Assembly: GCA_028292505.1 (NCBI GenBank)
Contig: JAQGMF010000022.1
Location: 1 to 48,834, forward strand
Length of the DNA: 48,834 nucleotides
Origin: Rhodocyclales bacterium
GTDB taxonomy: Bacteria > Pseudomonadota > Gammaproteobacteria > Burkholderiales > Rhodocyclaceae
Reading direction: 5' to 3'
Made by a program: the position numbers and the translations under genes. Of this stretch, positions 17,908 to 26,788 are shown in pieces. The notes under the pieces were generated by a model. The model saw only the letters and a list, made by a program, of their open reading frames with translations, did not search any database and was not told the origin of the DNA. Within the stretch, counting starts at the first letter, position 1. Each line of letters opens with the position of its first letter.

Positions 17908-18384
17908 GCCTGCGCCGTGAGCGTGCGGACTTTACCGCAGCCGCTGCGCGTCGTACAGGCGCGAGGACAAGTAATGATAACGATTTCCATCGATGCCGGT
18001 GTTGATGAATACCGACGGATTTGCATTTGTCATAATGTTGCGACATTTCAGCGAGAAACTCCAAGGCGGGTGTGTTGAATGGAAACGCTGCAAAGCGAGC
18101 GTGCGTATGTGCGGCTTAACACTTTAGTATCGTCCGTACAGCGCGTGGTAATTGGCCTTGAGGGGGCTTTGTGGCATTCTTGCGGCCACTCTGGCGTTGG
18201 CATATGGCTATATGAGAATTGGTGCGACGCAGCAGTCTGCGTTCATGCTTGATTAATGCATATGGCGGAACAAGTCAGTTGACTGGCAGTCTATGCAGCT
18301 ACACGCGACACGGCTTCAGAACGGGTGCAGGGCGCCGCAAATAAAACAAGCCGGAGAGATAACGAATTGCGAAGTGGAGACAAC
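17908..18384. other. Intergenic region upstream of CDF (minus) and secretion operon (plus)
   Basis: 477 bp between divergently transcribed units, so promoters for both must lie here. No convincing -35/-10 pair was found for the plus-strand operon, and no coding potential was seen. The stretch 18100-18300 is rich in short direct words such as GCATATGGC (near 18210 and 18257) but has no clear repeat structure. Confidence 0.5.
17970..17988. promoter_or_regulatory. Possible Fur-box-like site upstream of the cation exporter
   Basis: The 19 bp AGTAATGATAACGATTTCC match the 19-bp Fur consensus at 13 positions by hand comparison. The core AATGATAA is intact; the right half is poor. It lies 63 bp upstream of the CDF start, which would fit metal-dependent control. 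Weak evidence. Confidence 0.25.
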
Positions 18385-18831
18385 GTGAGAAACATCGGAC
18401 TTTTGAAGCTTGGTCGCCAGCGTAGCGCCAGCCTGGGTTTTACCTTGCTCGAACTATTGGTGGTGGTCGCTATCATCGGCCTGCTCGCCTCCTATGTCGG
18501 GCCCAAGTATTTTTCGCAGATCGGCAAGTCTGAACACGGTGTAGCCAAGGCGCAGATCGAATCCTTCGGTAAGGCACTCGATCAGATGCGCCTGGACATC
18601 GGTCGCTACCCGACCACGGCCGAGGGGCTCAATGCCCTCATGGAACGCCCGGCCGGCCTGGCCAAGTGGAGTGGCCCCTACCTGGCCAAGGCGTTGCCGT
18701 TGGACCCCTGGGGCAAGGCCTACATGTACAAGAGCCCCGGCACCAATGGTCGCGAGTACGACATCATTTCCTATGGCAGCGATGGCCAGCCAGGCGGTAC
18801 GGATTCCGCAGCCGACGTCACCAATAATTGA
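18385..18831 (+). CDS. gspG: Type II secretion major pseudopilin GspG
   Basis: 148-residue prepilin-like protein. The prepilin peptidase site is SLG^FTLLELLVVVAIIGLL, with Gly18 at -1 and Glu23 at +5. The GspG signature follows (GRYPTTAEGLNALMERP, WSGPYLAKALPLDPWGKAY, and the C-terminal calcium-site region YDIISYGSDGQPGGTDSAAD). Start is the GTG at 18385 with GGAGA 5 bp upstream; the frame is open to 18325 but a 20-residue longer leader would be atypical. First gene of the operon. No outward-pointing gspH-K genes follow it, unlike canonical T2SS loci. Confidence 0.95.
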   Translation: MRNIGLLKLGRQRSASLGFTLLELLVVVAIIGLLASYVGPKYFSQIGKSEHGVAKAQIESFGKALDQMRLDIGRYPTTAEGLNALMERPAGLAKWSGPYLAKALPLDPWGKAYMYKSPGTNGREYDIISYGSDGQPGGTDSAADVTNN

Positions 18832-18902
18832 GCGGCATATGCATTTGCCATGCATGTTCTCTGCACAAGACGCAGTTGAACATCTCCTGATTTCGAGACC
18901 GC

Positions 18903-20087
18903 ATGCAGTTTGAAATTCGCGCCCTGACGGCCGATAACCAGCTGCAAACGCTTACGCTGGAAGCCGACGATGAGGTGGCAGCGCGCAGGGCCTGCGAGGG
19001 TCAGCGCCTGCGGCCGGTGACGGTGCGCGCGCGCTCCGGGCGCAGCACGCGGCGCGGTCGCGGTACTTTTTCACTGGTGCTGTTCAGCCAGGAGTTGCTC
19101 TCCTTGCTGGATGCCGGCCTGAGTCTTGTCGAGTCGCTCGAAGCGCTGGTCGAGAAGGAAAGCGGTGCATTGGCGCGCGGCATCATGGAAAGCCTGATTC
19201 GTCGCATGCGCGAAGGTTTGCGCTTCTCTGACGCCGTTGGTTTGCAGCCGGACCAGTTTCCGCCGCTGTTCATCGGCATCGTGCGCGCCGCCGAACGGAC
19301 CAGCGATCTGCCGCGTGCGCTCGGGCGTTTCATCGATTACCAGACGCGCATGGAGCAGGTCCGCGGACGTCTCGTCAGCGCAGCGATCTATCCGGCGATC
19401 CTGCTGTCGGTAGGTGGTTCGGTGGCGCTGTTCCTGATGATGTACGTGGTGCCGAAGTTCGCAGCGGTTTACAAGGACAGCGGGCGACAACTGCCTTTCA
19501 TGTCGCGCATTCTTTTGGGTTTCGGCGCATTCATCGGGACGCATTTGTTTATTGTGCTGCCAGCATTCATCGCTGTGGTCGTCGGGGCAGTGTGGCAACT
19601 GCGGCGCATCAATCGTGAAGGGCGCTGGGCTCAAATCGCTGCGCGCATTCCGGGCATTGCTGAGCGCGCACAGATCCTCGAACTGTCGCGCCTGTATCTC
19701 ACCATCGGCATGTTGCTGGAGGGCGGCATTCCCATCGTGACGACACTCGACATGGTTGGGGGCACGGTCTCGGCAGGGGCGCGCGCAAAACTTGCGCTCG
19801 CGCGTGCCGATATCAGTAATGGTGAACCGGTGTCGCTTGCCTTCGAAAAGCAGGGGCTGACCACACCGATCGCGCTGCGCATGCTGCGTGTGGGCGAGCG
19901 CTCCGGGCAGATGGGCGCGATGTTGACGCGTTCGGCCTTGTTTTATGAAACTGAAAGTTCGCGCTGGATCGAGAGATTCAGCAAGGCTGTGGAACCTATC
20001 CTGATGGCCTTTATCGGCTTGGTGGTAGGCTGCATTGTGATATTGCTCTATATGCCGATTTTTGATTTGGCAGGATCGATCCAGTGA
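18903..20087 (+). CDS. gspF: Type II secretion inner-membrane platform protein GspF
   Basis: 394 residues. It has two T2SSF helical-bundle domains separated by membrane segments, with three transmembrane helices overall (about 165-190, 213-240 and 365-388). Typical words are FSQELLSLLDAGLSLVESLE in the first domain, and LYLTIGMLLEGGIPI and RVGERSGQMGAML in the second. GspF anchors the GspE ATPase and positions pseudopilin addition. The stop overlaps the GspE GTG start by 4 bp. Confidence 0.94.
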   Translation: MQFEIRALTADNQLQTLTLEADDEVAARRACEGQRLRPVTVRARSGRSTRRGRGTFSLVLFSQELLSLLDAGLSLVESLEALVEKESGALARGIMESLIRRMREGLRFSDAVGLQPDQFPPLFIGIVRAAERTSDLPRALGRFIDYQTRMEQVRGRLVSAAIYPAILLSVGGSVALFLMMYVVPKFAAVYKDSGRQLPFMSRILLGFGAFIGTHLFIVLPAFIAVVVGAVWQLRRINREGRWAQIAARIPGIAERAQILELSRLYLTIGMLLEGGIPIVTTLDMVGGTVSAGARAKLALARADISNGEPVSLAFEKQGLTTPIALRMLRVGERSGQMGAMLTRSALFYETESSRWIERFSKAVEPILMAFIGLVVGCIVILLYMPIFDLAGSIQ

Positions 20088-21775
20088 ATGCGCGTGAGGC
20101 GAGCCTAGATTTGGAACAGATGAAGCGCGCGCGCGCTGCGGCGCTGGCTTCCGGTCGTCCCGTGATGGCCGAGCTGGAGGTGCTGTCAGGCCTTGAGGCA
20201 CGCACGCTGCTGGGCGCCGTAGCGACGCATTTCCGTTATCGCGTCATCGAAACGGCAGAGATGCTCGATCTGCAACCGGTGTTCGATCTGGTGCCGATGG
20301 CGCGTGCGCAACAGCGCAGCGTGGTGCTGCTGCGTCAGCACGGCACGACGGGCAGGACAGGCTTGCTGGCGGCGATTGCCGATCCGTTCGATCAGGATCT
20401 GCAGATATGGATCGACAGCCTTGTCGGCGGCAGCGTGGAATATCGCGTGGCTCTCGGCTCGGACATTCACGCCTATCTGACCAAGCAGGAAGAAACCATG
20501 CGTGCCATGGACAACCTGATGGCCAACGGCGAAATGGGTGAGGGCGATGGGCGTTCGCTGGAGAGCCTGACCTTCGCCTCGGTCAGCGACGCCACCAGCC
20601 CGGCCGTGAAGCTGGTTAACTCCACGTTGTATGACGCACTCAAGCTCGGCGCTTCCGACATCCACCTGGAGAGCACGCCGACCGGCATGGTCACCAAGTA
20701 CCGCATCGATGGCGTGCTCGACCAGATCGCACAGATCCAGGGTAGCGGCCTCGCCGAGCAAATCATCTCGCGCATCAAGGTGCTTTCCGAACTGGACATC
20801 GCCGAGCGCCGCGTGCCGCAGGACGGCAGCTTTCGCGTCGAAGCGATGGGCCGTGAAATCGATTTGCGCGTCTCCATCATGCCGAGCGTACATGGTGAGG
20901 ACGCTGTCATACGTATTCTCGACAAGCAGGCCATGGTCGAGTCGCACGGCTCGCTATCGCTGGAGTCGCTGGGCTTTGAGCCGGGCACACTGGCCATCAT
21001 CCGGCGACTGGTGCAGGAACCGTATGGCATGGTGCTGGTGACGGGGCCGACGGGTTCGGGCAAGACGACCACATTATATGGCGCGCTATCGGAGATCAAC
21101 ACCGGTCGCGACAAGATCATCACCATCGAAGACCCGGTGGAATACCAGCTCGCAGGCATTCTGCAGATTCCGGTCAACGACAAGAAGGGTCTGAGCTTCG
21201 CGCGCGGCCTGCGTTCGATCTTGCGGCACGACCCGGACAAGATCATGGTCGGTGAAATCCGCGACAAGGAGACTGCAGAAATCGCCGTGCAGTCTGCACT
21301 CACGGGTCACCTGGTGTTGTCGACGGTACATGCCAATAGCGTATATGACGTGTTCGGTCGCTTCCATCACATCGGCGTCGATCTCTACTCGTTTGTCTCC
21401 GCACTCAACGGTGTCTCGGCGCAACGCCTGGTGCGGCTTAACTGCAAACATTGCAGCGGACCCTACATGCCCGACGAAGCCGACCTGAAGGCCGCCGGTC
21501 TTACGCCGGAGGACGTGGCAGGCTTTGCTTTCACACGCGGACGCGGTTGCGGCGATTGCCGTGGCACGGGTTATCGCGGCCGCAAGGCTGTGGCCGAAAT
21601 CCTCGTTATGAATCCGGAATTGGCGGAGATGGTGGTCGAGCGCCGCTCGGTGCGCCAACTGATGGAAGCGGCACAGCGCAACGGCACAAGGAGTCTGTAC
21701 GAAGACGCGCTGCGTTTGGTGGCGCGCGGCGAGACTACGCTAGAGGAGGTACGGCGTGTCACGCTGGCTGGGTAA
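20084..21775 (+). CDS. gspE: Type II secretion ATPase GspE
   Basis: 563-residue PilT/VirB11-class hexameric ATPase that powers pseudopilus assembly. N-terminal GspE/MshE-type domain to about 160, then DIHLE at 192-196, Walker A GPTGSGKTT (321-329), Asp box TIEDPVE (347-353), Walker B region IMVGEIRDKETAE (387-399) and His box TGHLVLSTVHA (407-417). The tetracysteine zinc site is C454/C457 and C489/C492. Start is GTG, overlapping gspF by 4 bp; the 3' end overlaps the next gene by 20 bp. Confidence 0.95.
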   Translation: MNAREASLDLEQMKRARAAALASGRPVMAELEVLSGLEARTLLGAVATHFRYRVIETAEMLDLQPVFDLVPMARAQQRSVVLLRQHGTTGRTGLLAAIADPFDQDLQIWIDSLVGGSVEYRVALGSDIHAYLTKQEETMRAMDNLMANGEMGEGDGRSLESLTFASVSDATSPAVKLVNSTLYDALKLGASDIHLESTPTGMVTKYRIDGVLDQIAQIQGSGLAEQIISRIKVLSELDIAERRVPQDGSFRVEAMGREIDLRVSIMPSVHGEDAVIRILDKQAMVESHGSLSLESLGFEPGTLAIIRRLVQEPYGMVLVTGPTGSGKTTTLYGALSEINTGRDKIITIEDPVEYQLAGILQIPVNDKKGLSFARGLRSILRHDPDKIMVGEIRDKETAEIAVQSALTGHLVLSTVHANSVYDVFGRFHHIGVDLYSFVSALNGVSAQRLVRLNCKHCSGPYMPDEADLKAAGLTPEDVAGFAFTRGRGCGDCRGTGYRGRKAVAEILVMNPELAEMVVERRSVRQLMEAAQRNGTRSLYEDALRLVARGETTLEEVRRVTLAG

Positions 21776-22598
21776 AAACTTGGGGATGGGTGTGGGCGCC
21801 GGCGAGATGCTCATCGTCGGTGACATCGACTCGCGCGGCGCGCATGTCAGCAGCATGTTGCCGCTACGCGAATACCTGCCGGGCGCTTCGTCTCCGGAAA
21901 CGGCCATCTGGGAACCCGCGGTCAGCACCGCGCTGGCACAAGCCGGCAAGGTGTCGGGTCGCCTGCAGGTATCGGTGTCCGACGACTGGGTGCGTTACTG
22001 GATGGTGACGCCACCGGCCGGGCTGGGCAGTCTCGCCGAATTGCGCGCGCTTGCCGCGAATCGCTTCGAACAATTGTTTGGCTCGGCGGCAGAGAGCTGG
22101 TACATCGAGGCCGACTGGCACGACGACCGCGCGATGCTGGCCTGTGCGCTGCCGAAATCGCTGACCACTGCTTTGGGCGAAGTATCGCGTCAGAACAGCT
22201 GCACGCTCGGCTCCGTCGTTCCTGAAGCCGTGCGTCTCATCAACCGTGATGCGGCCAGTCTCGGTAATGACGGATGGATATGTTCTTTCGGCGCACATTC
22301 CTTCCTTGCGCTGTTGCGCAGCGACGGGCGTTTGCTGTCGGCGCGTCAATTTCACTTCGATCTGCAGCCCTCGCTGCCGGAAGTACTGGCACGCCTCGAA
22401 ACCGAAGCATTGCGCATGGGCGTCGATATGCCGCAAAAAGTTTTCCTGCTCGGCGATGCGCCACCGCTGGTGGAATTGCGTGATCGGCCGCAATTGCGCG
22501 TTGTGATCGTCGGCCACGGCCGCGCGCTGCCGGCGCCGATCGGCCTGGATCGCAAGACCGATGCCTATCGCCTGGCACTGTACGGAGCGATGACGTGA
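21756..22598 (+). CDS. PilM/GspL-cytoplasmic-domain-like assembly protein
   Basis: 280 residues, no signal peptide or membrane helix. The GTG start at 21756 has a strong GAGGAGGT at 21743-21750, inside the end of gspE. By position (between the ATPase and a PilN-like protein) and lack of a membrane anchor it corresponds to the PilM or MshI component, which has an actin-like fold and links the ATPase to the membrane ring. Direct sequence resemblance is weak, so the call rests mainly on gene order. The ASSLR-type nucleotide loop of PilM is not evident. Confidence 0.6.
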   Translation: MSRWLGKNLGMGVGAGEMLIVGDIDSRGAHVSSMLPLREYLPGASSPETAIWEPAVSTALAQAGKVSGRLQVSVSDDWVRYWMVTPPAGLGSLAELRALAANRFEQLFGSAAESWYIEADWHDDRAMLACALPKSLTTALGEVSRQNSCTLGSVVPEAVRLINRDAASLGNDGWICSFGAHSFLALLRSDGRLLSARQFHFDLQPSLPEVLARLETEALRMGVDMPQKVFLLGDAPPLVELRDRPQLRVVIVGHGRALPAPIGLDRKTDAYRLALYGAMT

Positions 22599-23173
22599 AG
22601 CCGCTGCAAATCGATTTCGTACCGCGTCACGGCTGGCTCGAAGCGGGCACCGACAAAGCACGTCGCCCCGTGTGGTTGCTGCTGTGCGCCGTGATGCTGA
22701 TCCTTCTCGGCGCCAGTCTGACGACGGCCTGGAAGCTGCAGCACGAACGCTCGGTGGTCAACGCGCGGGTGGCTACCCTGCAATCGGCACTCAATGTGAG
22801 CGAAGAGGGCGAGGCGCAGAATGAAACAGCCACCGCCGATTCGGCCGAGGCCGTGTCCCAGGCTAATATGCATTTGAACTATCCGTGGGCCAGCATGCTC
22901 GGTTCGTTGGAACATAACGTGCGGACCGGCGTCACGCTGGTGTCGCTGGAGCTGGGCGTGCTACGCCAGGCCAGCAAGCTGGTGATCGAGACCGCTGACG
23001 TCGCTTCGGCGTTGAGCTTCGCCGATAGCCTGCGTGCCGACCCGGCTTACGCTTCGCTCGTTCTGACGCGGCAGGAGACCGTTGCCGCGGACGGTGCAAC
23101 GCATATGCGTTTCACATTCGAGGCGCCACTGGCCCAACCCGAGCGGCCGGCCGCGAAAGCGAGCGTGCAGTAA
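22595..23173 (+). CDS. PilN-like bitopic inner-membrane protein
   Basis: 192 residues. A short cytoplasmic tail is followed by one transmembrane helix (about 29-47: VWLLLCAVMLILLGASLTT), a coiled-coil stretch (about 48-80) and a periplasmic alpha/beta domain with LNYPWASMLGSLEHNV, the pattern seen in PilN and in the C-terminal half of GspL. GTG start overlaps the previous stop by 4 bp. In T4P/MSHA-type machines this partner pairs with PilO. Confidence 0.65.
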   Translation: MKPLQIDFVPRHGWLEAGTDKARRPVWLLLCAVMLILLGASLTTAWKLQHERSVVNARVATLQSALNVSEEGEAQNETATADSAEAVSQANMHLNYPWASMLGSLEHNVRTGVTLVSLELGVLRQASKLVIETADVASALSFADSLRADPAYASLVLTRQETVAADGATHMRFTFEAPLAQPERPAAKASVQ

Positions 23174-23781
23174 TGGCGGGCAAGGCATTCTCGGTCGACA
23201 CGCTGCGCCTCAAGGCCGAATTGCTGTATAGCAGGCAGGGCGTATTGCCCTTTGTGGCAGGCGCGCTTCTGCTGCTGGCCATCCTGTTCGGCGTGCTCGT
23301 CGTGCCCGGACAAATCGCCGCAAAGGACAGCGCCGAGCAGCAGTTGGAGACGCTGACGCAGCAGCAATTGCGCATGCGCGCCAAGCCGGACCTGAGCCTG
23401 TCGCCGTCGCAAAGCCTGACGCGCGTGTTGGCCGATCCGCAGACCACCAACGCGCAGCTTCGTGTGCTGCTCGATTTCGCCGCGAACAATGGTGTGAATG
23501 TGGTGCAGGCCGACTATCGCCGCATTACCGATGTGCGCGCCAATTCCCAGGTGGCATATTCGCAGTTGCAGATATCGCTGCCGGTGAAAGCCGACTACCC
23601 ATCCCTGCGGCGCTTCATCTACACCGCGCTGGCGCAGATGCCGGCACTGTCGCTGGATCAATTGATCGTCAAGCGCGAGCAAAGCACGGGTGCGCAGCTC
23701 GATGCGCAGCTTGTGTTATCCCTGTGGCAAAAGGCGCCACGTGTGATCGTCGACAGTGTGGCGGCGGGAGGTACGAATTGA
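23173..23781 (+). CDS. PilO/GspM-like inner-membrane protein
   Basis: 202 residues. One transmembrane helix (about 25-45, VLPFVAGALLLLAILFGVLV) is followed by a coiled coil and a periplasmic ferredoxin-like domain (NAQLRVLLDFAANNGVNVVQ, then QISLPVKADYPSLRRFIYTAL). This is the layout of PilO and GspM. ATG overlaps the preceding TAA by one base. Probable heterodimer partner of the PilN-like protein. Confidence 0.65.
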   Translation: MAGKAFSVDTLRLKAELLYSRQGVLPFVAGALLLLAILFGVLVVPGQIAAKDSAEQQLETLTQQQLRMRAKPDLSLSPSQSLTRVLADPQTTNAQLRVLLDFAANNGVNVVQADYRRITDVRANSQVAYSQLQISLPVKADYPSLRRFIYTALAQMPALSLDQLIVKREQSTGAQLDAQLVLSLWQKAPRVIVDSVAAGGTN

Positions 23782-24305
23782 AGGATCGCACACGCCTGCT
23801 GATCATGTTGCCGATTCTCGGTATCGCCGGTTGGCTGGCCTTCTTCGGCGACAAGAGCCCCGCACGCGATGCCGGCGTGGTCACGGCTGTGGCGCCAAGC
23901 AAGGCTATGTCGCCCGCTCAGACGACCGCCGTCGGCAGCGTGACGCCCGCTGCGCCACCTGCTGTGAGCAACGCGCCGCTTTCGTCCCGGCAGAACATCA
24001 AGCTCGCCTTGCAGCAAGAGTCGCCGCTGAATCCGTTTGTGTCACCCCCACCGCCGCCTTCGGCGAGTGCGGTGAAGGACGGTGTGCCGCCTCCACCGCC
24101 CCCGCCGAATTTTGTGGTGATCGGCAGTCTGCTCAAGAACGGCCAACTCAGTGTGTTTCTCGACAAAGACAACCAGACTTATGTCGCCACGCCGGGCGCG
24201 GTACTCGACGGCAATCGTGTCGACGCTGTCAGGCCGGACCAGGTAATGCTCTTCAATTTATCAACCAAATCGACTCAAATCATCCCGATTGAGGGTGAAA
24301 AATGA
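23778..24305 (+). CDS. GspC/PilP-like periplasmic connector
   Basis: 175 residues from a TTG start at 23778, supported by GGGAGGT at 23766-23772 and a 4-bp overlap with the previous stop. A single N-terminal membrane helix (LLIMLPILGIAGWLAFF) is followed by a long Pro/Ala-rich linker with two polyproline runs (about 90-112), and a small C-terminal beta domain (FVVIGSLLKNGQLSVFLDKD). The architecture matches GspC homology-region or PilP/MshK proteins, which link the inner-membrane ring to the secretin. It lacks the PDZ domain of many GspC proteins. Confidence 0.68.
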   Translation: MKDRTRLLIMLPILGIAGWLAFFGDKSPARDAGVVTAVAPSKAMSPAQTTAVGSVTPAAPPAVSNAPLSSRQNIKLALQQESPLNPFVSPPPPPSASAVKDGVPPPPPPPNFVVIGSLLKNGQLSVFLDKDNQTYVATPGAVLDGNRVDAVRPDQVMLFNLSTKSTQIIPIEGEK

Positions 24306-26374
24306 CAACGACAAAAAAATCTCATTGGCCGCTGACACCAGGTAGTCTCGTGTCGGCAATCGTTACGGCCGTCATCCTGTCAAGTTGCGCCAGCCCTGGA
24401 GCACGTACTGACCTGGAATACGGAAAAGCCCTGATGGCGACGGGGAGCATCAAGGAAGCGTACATCGTGTTGGAAAAGGCGCAGGCGCAACATCCGCGAG
24501 ATGCCGAAATTGCCAAGACGCTGGCCTCTGCGCGCGAACGTCTGGCCGTTTTCCTGCTGACGGAAGGCAATACGGCGATAGAGCAAAGTCGTTGGGACGA
24601 TGCCGTTGCCAACTTCAGCCAGCTGACGCAGATCAAGGGCTACGAAGCGCAGGGCAAAGAACGGCTCGTTGCACTCGAACAGGCACGCCGGTCGCAAGCC
24701 TCCAATGCCGCATCTGTATCGGCGCCCGCGACGACGGCTACATCAGCAGGCCAGGCGGTGGCGCCTGCGGCAATTGTGGCGACTTCACCGGCACCTGCTA
24801 CATCTGCACCCGCAGTGGTGCCCGCACCTACTCCTGCGCCAAAGACTCGCGCCGTTTCCCGCGCAACAAAACCCGCTGTCATAACGCCTGCGCCTGAGCC
24901 CGCATCTGGACCCGTATCCGGATCTTTAGCGCCATCGGTCCAGAAGCCTGCTGAAGTTGGCGCGGCACCCGTCCTTTCCCTGCTGGAGGAGGCGCTTTCG
25001 AAAAAAATTACGCTGCAATTTCGTGATGCGCCGGTGCGCTCGCTGTTCGATGCCATTGGCAAGACTTCCGGCTTGAATATCGTCATCGACAAGGACGTGG
25101 CGCCCGATCTGAAAGCCTCGATCTTTCTCAAGGACACGACGGTGCGCAATGCAATCGAAAAGATTGTGTTAACGACCCATCTGGGCTGGAGCACGACGGA
25201 TGACAACACGCTGCTGATCTACCCCGACGAGCAGCCAAAACAGAGCGATTACCAGAATCTGGTGGTGCGTGGCTTTCATCTTGCCAATGCCGACGTCAAG
25301 ATGGTGGCCAACAGCCTGAAAACGGTACTCAAGTTTCACGACGTGATGGTTGATGAAAAACTCAATATGATTGTCGTGCGCGATACGCCGCGTGCATTGG
25401 CGCTTGCCGAGCAACTCATCGCGCTGCACGATGCACCGGAACCGGAAGTCATGCTGGAAGTGGCGATCCTTGAAGTCACCAAGGGCCGACTCGAAAATCT
25501 GGGCGTGGCGTGGCCACCTTCCATGACATTGACACCCTTGGCGCGCAGCAATACTTCATCGACCGCCGCGACCACCACGCTTCCAACCGGCGAAGTCGTA
25601 TCGTCGAACAATCCCGCGGCGCTTACTTTGCGTGATTTGTATAACCTGACGCCGGGCTCCCTCGGTCTGACGATGGGCGGGCTGACGATCAATGCCAACG
25701 CCACCGACTCTGACATCAACATCCTGGCCAATCCGCGCATCCGTGCCAAGAACAGGGAAAAGGCAAAGATACTCATTGGCGAGAGGGTGCCGAATATCAG
25801 TGCAACAGCCACTTCGAACGGCGTCGTCAGTCAGAACATTACCTATGTCGATGTGGGCCTCAAACTCGATGTCGAGCCACAAATTTATCCGGGCAATGAA
25901 ATCGGTTTGAAGATCGCGCTGGAAGTCAGCAGCATCAACAGCACGGTCGAGAATAAGGCCAACGGTACCGTGGCCTATCGCATCGGCACGCGCAACGCTT
26001 CAACGGTGTTGCGTCTCAAGGATGGCGAGAACCAGATTCTCGCTGGTCTGATCCAGGATGCCGATCGCAAGTCCGTTACCAAGGTGCCATTACTGGGTGA
26101 CATTCCTATTTTGGGTAAGTTGTTCAGGTCTGACGGTCTCGACAAGAGCAAGACCGAGGTGCTCCTGTCGATCACACCACATCTGATTCGCGGCATCGCC
26201 AAGCCGACTGCCCAGGGCGAGAGCTTCGACGCCGGGACTGTGACCAGTGTTCGCGGTCATCGTCCTGAGGGCGAGACGCAGCCACAGCAGCAAGACCAGC
26301 CTGCACCGGCTCAGCCGGCTCAACCGCCTGGCAACGCTGACGCGCCGGCCACACCACGCCGCTCGAATGATTAA
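24302..26374 (+). CDS. gspD: Secretin, GspD/MshL family, lipoprotein form
   Basis: 690 residues. The lipobox is LSSC (Cys29), so the secretin is probably lipidated. TPR-like helices (about 35-125) are followed by an Ala/Pro/Thr-rich linker to about 220. Then come an STN/N0-type domain (ISLQ-type start KKITLQFRDAPVRSLFDAIG, about 235-310), secretin N domains, and the secretin channel (about 420-630) with VPLLGDIPILGKLFR and SITPHLI near its end. The C-terminus is a Gln/Pro-rich tail. Start overlaps the preceding stop by 4 bp (ATGA). Forms the outer-membrane pore of the machine encoded by this operon. The extra N-terminal TPR region resembles MshL-like rather than classical GspD secretins. Confidence 0.9.
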   Translation: MTTTKKSHWPLTPGSLVSAIVTAVILSSCASPGARTDLEYGKALMATGSIKEAYIVLEKAQAQHPRDAEIAKTLASARERLAVFLLTEGNTAIEQSRWDDAVANFSQLTQIKGYEAQGKERLVALEQARRSQASNAASVSAPATTATSAGQAVAPAAIVATSPAPATSAPAVVPAPTPAPKTRAVSRATKPAVITPAPEPASGPVSGSLAPSVQKPAEVGAAPVLSLLEEALSKKITLQFRDAPVRSLFDAIGKTSGLNIVIDKDVAPDLKASIFLKDTTVRNAIEKIVLTTHLGWSTTDDNTLLIYPDEQPKQSDYQNLVVRGFHLANADVKMVANSLKTVLKFHDVMVDEKLNMIVVRDTPRALALAEQLIALHDAPEPEVMLEVAILEVTKGRLENLGVAWPPSMTLTPLARSNTSSTAATTTLPTGEVVSSNNPAALTLRDLYNLTPGSLGLTMGGLTINANATDSDINILANPRIRAKNREKAKILIGERVPNISATATSNGVVSQNITYVDVGLKLDVEPQIYPGNEIGLKIALEVSSINSTVENKANGTVAYRIGTRNASTVLRLKDGENQILAGLIQDADRKSVTKVPLLGDIPILGKLFRSDGLDKSKTEVLLSITPHLIRGIAKPTAQGESFDAGTVTSVRGHRPEGETQPQQQDQPAPAQPAQPPGNADAPATPRRSND

Positions 26375-26389
26375 TGCTTTTCGCATGAA

Positions 26390-26782
26390 ATGATCGGCAC
26401 AGCGACGCGACGTAAACAAAACGCCTTCACGATGATCGAGATGCTCATCGTGATGGCGATTCTCGCCACTTTGTTGACGCTTGCGCTGCCCAAGTATTTT
26501 CAGGGGCTCGATCGCTCGAAGGAAGCGATCCTGATGGAGAACCTGCATACGACGCGCGACGTCATCGACAAATTCTACGGCGACACCGGTCGTTATCCAG
26601 AGACGCTGTCCGAACTTGTCGAAAGGAAATATCTGCGCAGCTTGCCGCTCGATCCAGTCGTGGGCAGCAACCGTAGCTGGATCATCATTCCGCCCGAAGC
26701 GCCCTACAAGGGCCAGGTGTTCGACATCAAGAGCAGCGCGCGAGGCGCTACACATGATGGTCGGCCTTACGGTTCGTTGTAG
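26390..26782 (+). CDS. Second type II pseudopilin (GspG-like)
   Basis: 130 residues. The class III signal is QNA^FTMIEMLIVMAILATLL, with Glu17 at +5. Ala12 occupies the -1 position instead of the nearly invariant Gly; prepilin peptidases tolerate Ala, but inefficiently in known cases. The globular part keeps GDTGRYPETLSELVERKYL and LPLDPVVGS, the GspG-type fold, with a shortened C-terminus. It follows the secretin by 15 bp and ends 6 bp from convergent clpB. Could be a minor pseudopilin or a second major subunit. Confidence 0.85.
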   Translation: MIGTATRRKQNAFTMIEMLIVMAILATLLTLALPKYFQGLDRSKEAILMENLHTTRDVIDKFYGDTGRYPETLSELVERKYLRSLPLDPVVGSNRSWIIIPPEAPYKGQVFDIKSSARGATHDGRPYGSL

Positions 26783-26788
26783 GGCGAA

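Noticed and set aside
18172..18183. GGCATTCTTGC as a sigma-54 promoter before gspG
   Set aside because: GG and GC are 3 bp too close for the -24/-12 geometry.
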